A DNA stretch of 6,210 nt from Alphaproteobacteria bacterium (GCA_013297545.1 JAAFHH010000198.1:1-6210), one strand, 5' to 3'. Counted from the first letter of the stretch, positions 1-6,210 are shown. Translations and numbers: made by a program. Notes: generated by a model from the sequence alone, not told the origin.

Positions 1-30
1 AGCATCGCGCGCGACAATGGGTTCGATCTC

Positions 31-37
31 AGGGTGG
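31..37 (+). promoter_or_regulatory. Ribosome binding site of copy 1
   Basis: AGGGTGG lies just upstream of the ATG at 41; the AGGG core is six bases from it. This favours the start at 41 over the one at 17, which has no purine-rich tract in the 16 bases available before it. The site falls where the CGAGTGTG leader motif lies in copies 2 and 3. Confidence 0.5.
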
Positions 38-40
38 TAC

Positions 41-2089
41 ATGCACAACCTCCTCCGGCTAGATGCAGTTGATCTTGATGAGGTGATGGCCCGGGCGACC
101 CGCCTGCACCAGGCGCCGGACGATCAAGACCGGCGGTTTGCGTTCGCCGAAGCCCTGGCATCGATCGGTTGCTATGGCCACGCAGCAGCCGTGCTGAGTC
201 CAGCCGGTGTCGTGCTGGCCAACCCTGCAGCCCGGTGGCTGCGCGCGCACGCGTTGCTCGCCCATGGGGATTGCATCGCGGCACGCGCCGCTCTGGCCGA
301 GGCGGAAGCGGATCGCGCCTTGTCGATCGACCAGGCGGTGATCGCTGCCCGCATCGAGATTGGTGCGGGCGATCCTGTGGCAGCGATGATCCGCATGGGT
401 GCCGTCGGTGAAGCCGATCCGCACGGTGCTGCGGTGTTCGCCGAAGCACAGGCCTGGTTTGATGCCCCAGACACCGTCGCGCGCATGCTGCTTGGGCTGC
501 CGAGTGGTGACTACAGTGTCGAGATGGTGTCGAGTTCCCTCGGCATGCTGCACGCCTGGGCGGGAACTGATGTCGATTGTTGGCAAGATTGTTTGTATCT
601 GCTGGATAGACTGGGGTTGTACCGATGGACATTGCCTATTCTCGATCGAATTGAAGATAAATTTCAATTAGTTGAAGATAAAGATGTAAAAGGCACGCTG
701 AAATTCAATAGAATTGTACGATTTGCCTCGGTGATGTTTTATTCAGAGGCAGCCAATCTAGCAGCGCGCGGAATGATCGATCAGACGGCAAGCGTCACGC
801 AAATGATTTCCTCCTATGCACGATTTCTGGCACCGATGGCAGACGCCTTAAGTGGCGTTGAATTGCGAAAAATACAAGAACAAACACTGAGTATGTTGAA
901 TGATGATGCAGCAGTAGTTCCGATTTCTCATAGCCTACCTATTCCCTTGAATGGCCGGCGGCTTCGACTGGGAGTGTTGACCTGTTGGTATTCCAGTGAA
1001 TTCTTCTTTATTCCGATGCGCTATCGGGATCGCACGCGAATTGAGGCAATCGCGATCGTTGTCAACATCGCCGCACCGCCTGCTGGCGCGGCAGCAGAGC
1101 GAGAAGTCGGGTGTTATGACACAGTGGTGTTTGCCAAGGAGCTAGACGACGCGGCGATCGCGCGTGTCATTCAAGACCAGTGCATTGACATACTTCTTGA
1201 CTTAACTGGCCAAGGGGGTGGCCAGCGTGGCACTGTTTTGGAGTGGCGGCCAGCACCCGTCCAAGTCGTCTGGACGACCAAACTGTCGACGACAGGATCG
1301 CGGGTCATCGACTGGTTTCTGGCGGACCAAGATCTTATACCGCCAGAGCACGAAGAACACTTCACAGAAGCGATTTGGCGCTATCCGGAAGTTGTTACGC
1401 CTTGGCAATCGTCCTTTGTTGAAGTCGCACCCGCACCTCCGCCGCGGCGGCAGACTGGTATCATGACGTTTGGAACCCCAGCATCCCTGTTCAAACTCTC
1501 AGAAACCGCTATTCAGACGTGGGCTCAGATTGTCTCCCGCGTCCCTGGATCGCGGTTTGCCTATGCAGCACCGTGCAATTCTGACGAGCATATGCCGTAT
1601 CTTTACCAGAGATTTCTCCGCAACGGCTTTCATCCTGACCGTCTGGTGGTGTACCGCAGTCCTGCGCACGACGGGCTGATGAGGGTGTTGGCCCACATCG
1701 ATATTGCGCTGGATACCTTTCCCTTTGGCTGCAACCGCACCGCGGCGGAATGCTTGCAGCAAGGGGTACCGCTGATCAGCCTGTGGGGTGATCGCCTAAC
1801 CGGACGTTACACGGCGACCCAGTTGCAGGCCCTAGGCCTGACCGAACTGATCGCGGACAACCGAGCTGACTACGTCGACCGTGCGGTTGCGTTGGCACGC
1901 GATGGTGAGCGCCTTGACCGATGGCGCCGCGATCTGCCGGATCTCGTGCGGCATTCACCCGTCGTCGACCCGGAGCGCGCGATGCGCACGCTGGAGACGG
2001 CTCTGTTCGGGATGTGGGACACCTCCTGTGCGCGGGCACGCGATCGCGGTGATGATGGTGCGCTTCCTTCGGTCGGTGATCTCCATTAG
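41..2089 (+). CDS. GT41-like (SPINDLY/O-GlcNAc transferase type) glycosyltransferase, tandem copy 1
   Basis: This is a predicted cytoplasmic protein glycosyltransferase of 682 residues. No signal peptide or membrane segment is visible. Residues 1 to about 150 are Ala/Leu-rich helical repeats with a TPR-like unit beginning near W66, and a variable linker runs to about residue 300. The catalytic half shows TCWY (314-317), GCYDT from G357, DLTGQGGG (387-394), RPAPVQ (403-408), STTGS (416-420), a TFGTPASLFK motif with K485 at the place of the nucleotide-phosphate-binding lysine of GT41 enzymes, and LDTFPFGCNRTAAE (557-570). Canonical GT41 histidines appear to be missing. The start at 41 is chosen over an in-frame ATG at 17 because residues 1-15 then align without gaps with copies 2 and 3, ending in DLDEV, and AGGG lies six bases upstream. 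Bases of about 575-960 are unusually AT-rich. The fold is fairly secure; donor and acceptor are unknown. Confidence 0.9.
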   Translation: MHNLLRLDAVDLDEVMARATRLHQAPDDQDRRFAFAEALASIGCYGHAAAVLSPAGVVLANPAARWLRAHALLAHGDCIAARAALAEAEADRALSIDQAVIAARIEIGAGDPVAAMIRMGAVGEADPHGAAVFAEAQAWFDAPDTVARMLLGLPSGDYSVEMVSSSLGMLHAWAGTDVDCWQDCLYLLDRLGLYRWTLPILDRIEDKFQLVEDKDVKGTLKFNRIVRFASVMFYSEAANLAARGMIDQTASVTQMISSYARFLAPMADALSGVELRKIQEQTLSMLNDDAAVVPISHSLPIPLNGRRLRLGVLTCWYSSEFFFIPMRYRDRTRIEAIAIVVNIAAPPAGAAAEREVGCYDTVVFAKELDDAAIARVIQDQCIDILLDLTGQGGGQRGTVLEWRPAPVQVVWTTKLSTTGSRVIDWFLADQDLIPPEHEEHFTEAIWRYPEVVTPWQSSFVEVAPAPPPRRQTGIMTFGTPASLFKLSETAIQTWAQIVSRVPGSRFAYAAPCNSDEHMPYLYQRFLRNGFHPDRLVVYRSPAHDGLMRVLAHIDIALDTFPFGCNRTAAECLQQGVPLISLWGDRLTGRYTATQLQALGLTELIADNRADYVDRAVALARDGERLDRWRRDLPDLVRHSPVVDPERAMRTLETALFGMWDTSCARARDRGDDGALPSVGDLH

Positions 2090-2101
2090 CGTGGCACTGC
2101 G

Positions 2102-2128
2102 TGGATCAACCGTCAGTCCGAGTGTGCG
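2102..2128 (+). promoter_or_regulatory. Leader and weak ribosome binding site of copy 2, duplicated before copy 3
   Basis: The 27 bases before the copy 2 ATG begin TGGATCA and end CCGAGTGTG plus two bases. The same arrangement, one base longer, precedes copy 3 at 4275-4302. The GAG at 2120-2122, six bases from the ATG, is the only Shine-Dalgarno-like element, so initiation may be weak or helped by translation through the copy 1 stop at 2087-2089. Conservation suggests a retained translation signal or simply inheritance from the duplication. Confidence 0.45.
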
Positions 2129-4144
2129 ATGCTTAGTCTGACTGAGATGGCGGCCGTCGACCTCGACGAGGTCATGGCGCGGGCAACCCGGTGGCACCAT
2201 GCGCCCACCGATCCGGCAGCAGCGCTCGACTTCGCGCGGGCGTTGGCGTCGCGCCGACACTATGGGCACGCGGCAGCTGTTCTGGCATCGCCGGGCGTTC
2301 GCGACGATCTCGATGCCCAGTGGCTGCGCGCGCATCTGCTGTTGGCCGATGGCGCCTGGTCAGCGGCCCTCGAGACGTTGGCTGCGATCGAGGAAGCCCA
2401 GCCCCTGTCTTCGGCCCAGCACTGGATTGCAGCGCACATCGAAATCGGTGCCGGCGACCCCGTCGCTGCGTTGGTGCGCTTGGCCGCGGTTGGCGACGCG
2501 GACCCACGCGCAGCCGCCTTGTTTGCCGAGGCGGAGGCGTGGGTCACATCCCCCGACGTGATGGCGGCCTCGCTGCAAACGCTGGAACCGCGCAGCCACC
2601 TGGTTGAGGCGCTCGCGAGTTCGGTCGGTATGCTGGTTGCGTGGGCGCACAGCGACGTGGGCAAGCTGTTCAGCTGCTTGGCATGGCTTGATCGCCTATC
2701 GCAGCCGCGCTGGGCGATGCCGGTTCTCGCCCGGCTGATCGCGTTGGTCGCCACCACGATTGATGATGAGGATGTAGATATACTGGCAACAAATCAAATC
2801 AATCTCTTGATAAAGGCGGCAGCTTATTCGCAGGCGTCAAGTATTGCTCTATCGCGAATAGACAAATCTAAATCGTCGCGTCTGGATTTGATCTACGCCT
2901 ATGCCCGCTTCATTGCGCCGATGGCCGAACAGATTAGTGGTACAAACCTGAAACGCGTGCAGCAGACGGCACTCGTATCCCAGCGTGCTGCGGCCAACCC
3001 TGTCGCGTTCAGCCACGAACTGCCAGCGCCCTTGGGGATGCGGCGGCTGCGGTTGGCGGTACTCACCTGTTGGTACGGCTCGCCCTTCTTTTTCGTTCCG
3101 ATGCGGTACCGCGATCCGTCGCGCTTGGAGGTGATTGCCGTCGTGGTCAATCACGCCGCTGAACCAACCGATGCGGGTGCTGCGCGCGAGGCCGGGTGCT
3201 ATGACACTGTGCTCTTCGTTCGTGATCTGAGCGATGCGGCGATCGCCCAGCTGATTAAGGATCACGGCGTCGATGTGCTGCTCGATCTCACAGGTCAAGG
3301 AACTGGCGAGCGCGGGATCGTATTGGAGTGGCGGCCGGCACCGATCCAAGTGGTCTGGACCACCAAACTCTCGACCACCGGGTCCACGATGGTCGATTGG
3401 TTCCTCGCCGATGCGGCACTGATACCGCCGGAGCATGACGCGCACTTTACCGAACGGGTGTGGCGCTATCCGCGCATCGTCACGCCGTGGCAGTCGTCCC
3501 ACGCGGCGGTCGCGGCGCGTGCCCCGCCCCGGCAGGCTACGGGTCGGATCACCTTCGGCACGCCGGCTTCGATTTTCAAAGTCACCGACGCGGCGATTGC
3601 CGCATGGCACAAAATCGTATCCCGCGTTCCGGGCGCGCGGTTTGCCTATACCGCGCCAGCCAACTGCGGTGATGAGACCAGCTACCTTTACGACCGCTTC
3701 GCAGCCGCTGGCTTTCGCTGTGACCAAGTTGTGCTGCTTTCCAATCGGGGTCTGGAGGACATGCAGCGGATGCTTGGCCACATTGACATCGCCCTCGACA
3801 CGTTTCCCTTCGGCTGTAATCGCACGGCCGCCGAGTGCTTAGAACAAGGCGTGCCACTCTTGACGCTCTGGGGTGATCGGCTGACTGGGCGCTATACCGC
3901 GACCCAACTGCACGCACTTGGCCTGGACGAGCTGATTGCCCGCGACCAGGCGGACTATGTTGCGCGCGCTGTGGCGCTGGCCCAGGACAGCGACCGCCTT
4001 GATCGTTGGCGTGTCGAGCTGCCAGAGCGGGTGCGTAGTTCCCAGATCATTGATCCGGAGCGCGCGATGCGCACCTTGGAAACCGCGTTGTTTGGGATGT
4101 GGGACGCTTACTGCGCTGGCGCGCGCGATCAAGAACCCGGTTAG
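2129..4144 (+). CDS. GT41-like (SPINDLY/O-GlcNAc transferase type) glycosyltransferase, tandem copy 2
   Basis: This is a complete 671-residue paralogue of its neighbours and a predicted soluble protein glycosyltransferase. The N-terminal half is helical; W65 to P92 has the spacing of a TPR unit (W, L, A, LLL, G, W, AA, L, P). The catalytic half carries TCWYGSPFFF (313-322), GCYDT (C357), DLTGQGTG from D386, RPAPIQ, WTTKLSTTGS, ITFGTPASIFK with K484, and LDTFPFGCNRTAAE (556-569). The protein ends in a DPERAMRTLETALFGMWD block also present in copy 1. The ATG sits 39 bases after the copy 1 stop, behind only a weak GAG-type Shine-Dalgarno, so co-transcription with copy 1 is likely. The start is supported by matching N-termini in all three copies. 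Bases of about 2755-2885 are AT-rich compared with the rest. The catalytic half is roughly three quarters identical to copy 3. The sugar donor and protein target cannot be read from sequence. Confidence 0.92.
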   Translation: MLSLTEMAAVDLDEVMARATRWHHAPTDPAAALDFARALASRRHYGHAAAVLASPGVRDDLDAQWLRAHLLLADGAWSAALETLAAIEEAQPLSSAQHWIAAHIEIGAGDPVAALVRLAAVGDADPRAAALFAEAEAWVTSPDVMAASLQTLEPRSHLVEALASSVGMLVAWAHSDVGKLFSCLAWLDRLSQPRWAMPVLARLIALVATTIDDEDVDILATNQINLLIKAAAYSQASSIALSRIDKSKSSRLDLIYAYARFIAPMAEQISGTNLKRVQQTALVSQRAAANPVAFSHELPAPLGMRRLRLAVLTCWYGSPFFFVPMRYRDPSRLEVIAVVVNHAAEPTDAGAAREAGCYDTVLFVRDLSDAAIAQLIKDHGVDVLLDLTGQGTGERGIVLEWRPAPIQVVWTTKLSTTGSTMVDWFLADAALIPPEHDAHFTERVWRYPRIVTPWQSSHAAVAARAPPRQATGRITFGTPASIFKVTDAAIAAWHKIVSRVPGARFAYTAPANCGDETSYLYDRFAAAGFRCDQVVLLSNRGLEDMQRMLGHIDIALDTFPFGCNRTAAECLEQGVPLLTLWGDRLTGRYTATQLHALGLDELIARDQADYVARAVALAQDSDRLDRWRVELPERVRSSQIIDPERAMRTLETALFGMWDAYCAGARDQEPG

Positions 4145-4150
4145 CGGCGG

Positions 4151-4189
4151 CGGACCTGGGGTGAACACCGCAGACGGCAGTCCGGTTTT
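4151..4189 (+). terminator. Candidate intrinsic terminator after copy 2
   Basis: Beginning seven bases after the copy 2 stop, CGGAC (4151-4155) can pair with GTCCG (4180-4184). Inside it, 4156-4163 pairs with 4166-4173 with one G-G mismatch (CTG and GGTG against CACC and CAG). Six bases at 4174-4179 bulge out. The stem is followed after one base by TTTT (4186-4189). Position and GC-rich stem fit a terminator, but the bulge and short T tract make it imperfect. Pairing was worked out by eye without an energy calculation. Confidence 0.35.
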
Positions 4190-4194
4190 CCCAA

Positions 4195-4232
4195 CCGAGC
4201 AGGGCCGGCTGAGGCAACCCCGCCGTGCTCGG
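4195..4232. other. GC-rich hairpin in the copy 2-copy 3 spacer
   Basis: CCGAGCA (4195-4201) is a perfect seven-base inverted repeat of TGCTCGG (4226-4232). CGGC (4206-4209) can extend the stem by pairing with GCCG (4222-4225), leaving a four-base bulge and a loop of about twelve bases. No T tract follows on the + strand. It could be a Rho-related or mRNA-stabilising structure, or chance in GC-rich DNA. Confidence 0.3.
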
Positions 4233-4255
4233 GCCCTTCCGTCCGCTGTCGCGCT

Positions 4256-4270
4256 CCTCTAGTATAGAGG
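4256..4270. promoter_or_regulatory. Palindrome with possible -10 element upstream of copy 3
   Basis: CCTCTAgtaTAGAGG has six-base arms around a three-base centre and is the only AT-rich spot in an otherwise GC-rich spacer. It contains TAGTAT and TATAGA on the + strand and TATACT on the - strand, each resembling a -10 hexamer. The sequence at -35 spacing (TTCCGT at 4237-4242 for TAGTAT) is poor. A start just downstream would leave a leader of about 25-30 bases before the ATG at 4303. It may be a promoter for copy 3, an operator, or both. Confidence 0.3.
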
Positions 4271-4274
4271 CCGA

Positions 4275-4302
4275 TGGATCAGCCTGGTGCCCCGAGTGTG
4301 TG
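4275..4302 (+). promoter_or_regulatory. Leader and weak ribosome binding site of copy 3, duplicate of the copy 2 leader
   Basis: These 28 bases match the copy 2 leader: TGGATCA at the 5' end, then CCGAGTGTG at 4292-4300, two bases before the ATG. The Shine-Dalgarno-like core is again only GAG, six bases from the start. The match shows that the duplicated unit reached at least 27 bases upstream of the gene. The extra length of this spacer therefore lies further upstream, between 4145 and 4274. Confidence 0.45.
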
Positions 4303-6210
4303 ATGCATAGTCAGACCGAGCTTGCGCCGATTGACCTGGACGAGGTCATGGCTCGGGCGACACGGTGGCACCAATCATCGGCCGATCTGGCGGCTGCGCT
4401 CGGCTTCGTGCAGGCCCTCGCCATGCGCCAACACTTTGGCCAGGCGGCTGCGGTGTTGGCGGCAGGATGCGTGCCGGCGGATCCGACTGTCCGGTGGATG
4501 CGCGCGCACCTGCTGCTCGCCGATGGGCAATGGGCGGCGGCCCGTGCGGTGTTGGTTCAAATCGAGGCGGAATACTCCCTCTCGCCCGAGCAGAGCATCG
4601 CCGCCGCCCGGATCGAGATGGCGGACGCAGATCCGATTGCGGTTTTGGTCCGCCTGGCAGCGATCGGTGACGCTGAGCCAGACGCGGCAGCCCTGTTCGC
4701 TGAGGCGGAGGCGTGGGTCAGTTCCGCAGATGCGATGGCGGCTCGGGTGTTGGCATTGGAGCCCGGCACGCATCCACTTGAGACGACGAGACGGTCGGTC
4801 GGCATGCTGATTGCCTGGGCTAACGGCGATTGGGAAAAGCTGTTCAGCTGTTTTTCTGCACTCCACCACCGTGGCCACTCGCGCTCTGCGATGCAAATTC
4901 TGGATCAAATGGATGCGTCGGCAGCGACCGGGTCCGCGGATGCACGGGCCGAAGTCATCGCGCTCAACCGTGTCAGTGTTCTGATCAAAGCGGCAGCCTA
5001 TTCGCAGGCGGTGCCAGTCCTGCTGGCGAGGATCAATCAGACCACGGCAGATCATCGCGATCTCATGTGCTCCTACGCGCGCTTTATTGCGCCACTCGGC
5101 GAAAGTGTCAGCGGAATTGAGCTGAAGTACATCCAGCAGACATCCCTCGCATCCCTGCGGGCTGCGGCCAATCCGGTTGCGTTTGCCCATGATCTGCCCG
5201 CACCGTTGGGCCTGCGGCGTCTGCGGTTTGGGGTTTTGACCTGCTGGCACGGCAGCCCCTTTTTCTTCATCCCGGTGCGCTACCGTGATCCGGCGCGCTT
5301 GGAGGTCATTGCGTTCGTTGTTAATGCGCCGGAGTCGATAACCAGTGCGGGTGCTGAGCGCGAAGCCGGGTGCTATGACACCGTCGTCTTCGCCCACGAC
5401 CTGAACGACGCCGCGCTCGCCCAGGCAATCAAGGATCATGGCATCGACGTCCTGCTTGATCTCACAGGGCAAGGAGCAGGCGAGCGCGGCAGCGTACTGG
5501 AATGGCGGCCGGCACCGATCCAAGTGATCTGGACCACGAAGTTGTCGACAACCGGATCGAGTGTGGTTGATTGGCTTTTGGCCGACGCCGCGCTGATCCC
5601 GCCGGACCACGACGCCCACTTCACCGAGCGGGTTTGGCGCTATCCACAGATCATCACGCCGTGGCAGTCCTCCCACGAGGCGGTCACGCCGGCTGCCCCG
5701 CCGCGGCACGCTGTCGGCCGGATCACCTTCGGCAGCCCGGCCTCTTTGGTCAAAGTGTCTGACGTGGCGATCAGGAGCTGGCGGGAGATCGTCACCCGTG
5801 TGCCAGACGCGCGGTTTGTCTACTGCGCGCCGACCAACGCGCCGGACGAGATGGCCTATCTCTATGACCGCTTCCGTGCGGCTGGCTTTCGCAGTGACCA
5901 GGTCGTGCTGCTGTCCAGTTGGGGGAACAGCGACTTCAAGCGGATGCTTGGCCACGTCGACATCGCCCTCGATACGTTTCCGTTCGGCTGCAACCGCACG
6001 GCCGCGGAATGCCTGGAGCAAGGTGTACCGCTCGTGAGCCTGTGGGGTGATCGGCTGACCGGGCGCTATACCGCGACCCAACTTCAAGCACTTGGCCTGG
6101 ATGAGCTGATCGCGACCGACCGGGCGGACTATGTCGAGCGCGCGGTCGCTCTGGCCGCGGACGGTGAGCGCCTCGATCGTTGGCGCAGCGAGCTGCCGGA
6201 GCGGGTGCGT
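4303..6210 (+). CDS. GT41-like (SPINDLY/O-GlcNAc transferase type) glycosyltransferase, tandem copy 3 (3' end beyond window)
   Basis: This reading frame runs from the ATG at 4303 with no stop for 636 codons to the window edge. It starts MHSQTELAPIDLDEV, parallel to copies 1 and 2, and its motifs have the same residue numbers as copy 2: TCWHGSPFFF (313-322), D386 of DLTGQGAG, RPAPIQ, STTGS, K484 in ITFGSPASLVK, and LDTFPFGCNRTAAE (556-569). The frame breaks off after ELPERVR, the equivalent of copy 2 residue 636, so about 35 residues are probably missing and the stop would fall roughly 100 bases past the window. It differs from the other copies in H316 for Tyr in the TCW motif, and in having normal high GC across the domain junction. 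A 158-base spacer with possible terminator and promoter elements precedes it. The predicted role is the same as for its neighbours, with the acceptor range possibly different. Confidence 0.9.
   Translation, partial: MHSQTELAPIDLDEVMARATRWHQSSADLAAALGFVQALAMRQHFGQAAAVLAAGCVPADPTVRWMRAHLLLADGQWAAARAVLVQIEAEYSLSPEQSIAAARIEMADADPIAVLVRLAAIGDAEPDAAALFAEAEAWVSSADAMAARVLALEPGTHPLETTRRSVGMLIAWANGDWEKLFSCFSALHHRGHSRSAMQILDQMDASAATGSADARAEVIALNRVSVLIKAAAYSQAVPVLLARINQTTADHRDLMCSYARFIAPLGESVSGIELKYIQQTSLASLRAAANPVAFAHDLPAPLGLRRLRFGVLTCWHGSPFFFIPVRYRDPARLEVIAFVVNAPESITSAGAEREAGCYDTVVFAHDLNDAALAQAIKDHGIDVLLDLTGQGAGERGSVLEWRPAPIQVIWTTKLSTTGSSVVDWLLADAALIPPDHDAHFTERVWRYPQIITPWQSSHEAVTPAAPPRHAVGRITFGSPASLVKVSDVAIRSWREIVTRVPDARFVYCAPTNAPDEMAYLYDRFRAAGFRSDQVVLLSSWGNSDFKRMLGHVDIALDTFPFGCNRTAAECLEQGVPLVSLWGDRLTGRYTATQLQALGLDELIATDRADYVERAVALAADGERLDRWRSELPERVR

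Larger units (their letters stand above)
41..6210 (+). repeat. Tandem array of three diverged ~2.1 kb glycosyltransferase gene units
   Basis: Three head-to-tail units start at 41, 2129 and 4303, giving periods of 2088 and 2174 bases. The duplication covers the whole gene and, for units 2 and 3, the leader before the ATG. Similarity is mainly at protein level, so the duplications are old, but short stretches stay identical in DNA. One 23-base run is at 3887-3909 and 6061-6083, and a 24-base run is at 3329-3352 and 5503-5526. The 5' and 3' limits of the array are not visible. Confidence 0.85.

Noticed and set aside
59..667. 202-codon minus-strand frame opposite the start of copy 1
   Set aside because: It lies wholly opposite the copy 1 coding region, has low-complexity composition and no counterpart opposite the other copies.
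2090..2128. Terminator or promoter between copies 1 and 2
   Set aside because: The 39-base gap shows no stem followed by a T tract and no convincing -10 or -35 hexamers, only the leader shared with copy 3.
2849..3781. 310-codon minus-strand frame opposite copy 2, similar to the one opposite copy 3
   Set aside because: The similarity follows from the similarity of the sense genes. Copy 1 does not preserve the frame, so there is no sign of independent selection.
4375..6087. 570-codon open frame on the minus strand, opposite copy 3
   Set aside because: It is antisense to a clear glycosyltransferase gene, is rich in Arg, Gly and Pro with no recognisable motif, and the matching frame is much shorter opposite copy 2 and broken opposite copy 1. 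Codon bias in GC-rich DNA explains it.
1..6210. tRNA, rRNA, CRISPR array, insertion sequence or attachment site
   Set aside because: None seen. There are no short regularly spaced repeats, no transposase-like frame or terminal inverted repeats, and almost all bases are accounted for by the three genes.

Overview
The window is a GC-rich bacterial locus made almost entirely of three tandem, same-strand paralogues of one large glycosyltransferase. Each copy has an alpha-helical, TPR-like N-terminal half and a C-terminal catalytic half of the SPINDLY / O-GlcNAc-transferase type (GT41-like). High GC, strong G/C preference at third codon positions and the family itself suggest a proteobacterium, perhaps an alphaproteobacterium. 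No marker gene is present, so this is only a guess.

Layout: bases 1-40 are the leader of copy 1 and possibly the tail of an unseen upstream gene. Copy 1 occupies 41-2089, followed by a 39-base gap. Copy 2 occupies 2129-4144, followed by a 158-base spacer. Copy 3 starts at 4303 and stays open to the window end, about 35 codons short of completion if it matches copy 2. Copies 2 and 3 align without a gap at every landmark checked, and their catalytic halves are roughly three quarters identical by eye. Copy 1 is one residue longer near residue 60 and is more divergent. Copies 2 and 3 also share about 27 bases of leader upstream of the ATG, so the duplicated unit includes the translation start region.

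Transcription: copies 1 and 2 are probably co-transcribed. The 2-3 spacer holds a candidate intrinsic terminator just after copy 2, a second GC-rich hairpin, and a small AT-rich palindrome ahead of copy 3, so copy 3 may be controlled separately.

The main interest is the enzymes. They keep the GT41 framework: DLTGQG, RPAPxQ, STTGS, a phosphate-binding-type lysine and LDTFP. By eye they lack the histidines and the Thr-Thr pair that mark canonical O-GlcNAc transferases, and put their own conserved motifs there (TCW-Y/H, GCYDT, FGCNRTAAE). The set looks like an expanding family of protein glycosyltransferases with diverging recognition regions. Flagellins or other surface proteins are plausible targets, but neither donor sugar nor acceptor can be read from this sequence. 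Copies 1 and 2 also carry an AT-rich patch at the junction of the two halves; copy 3 does not.
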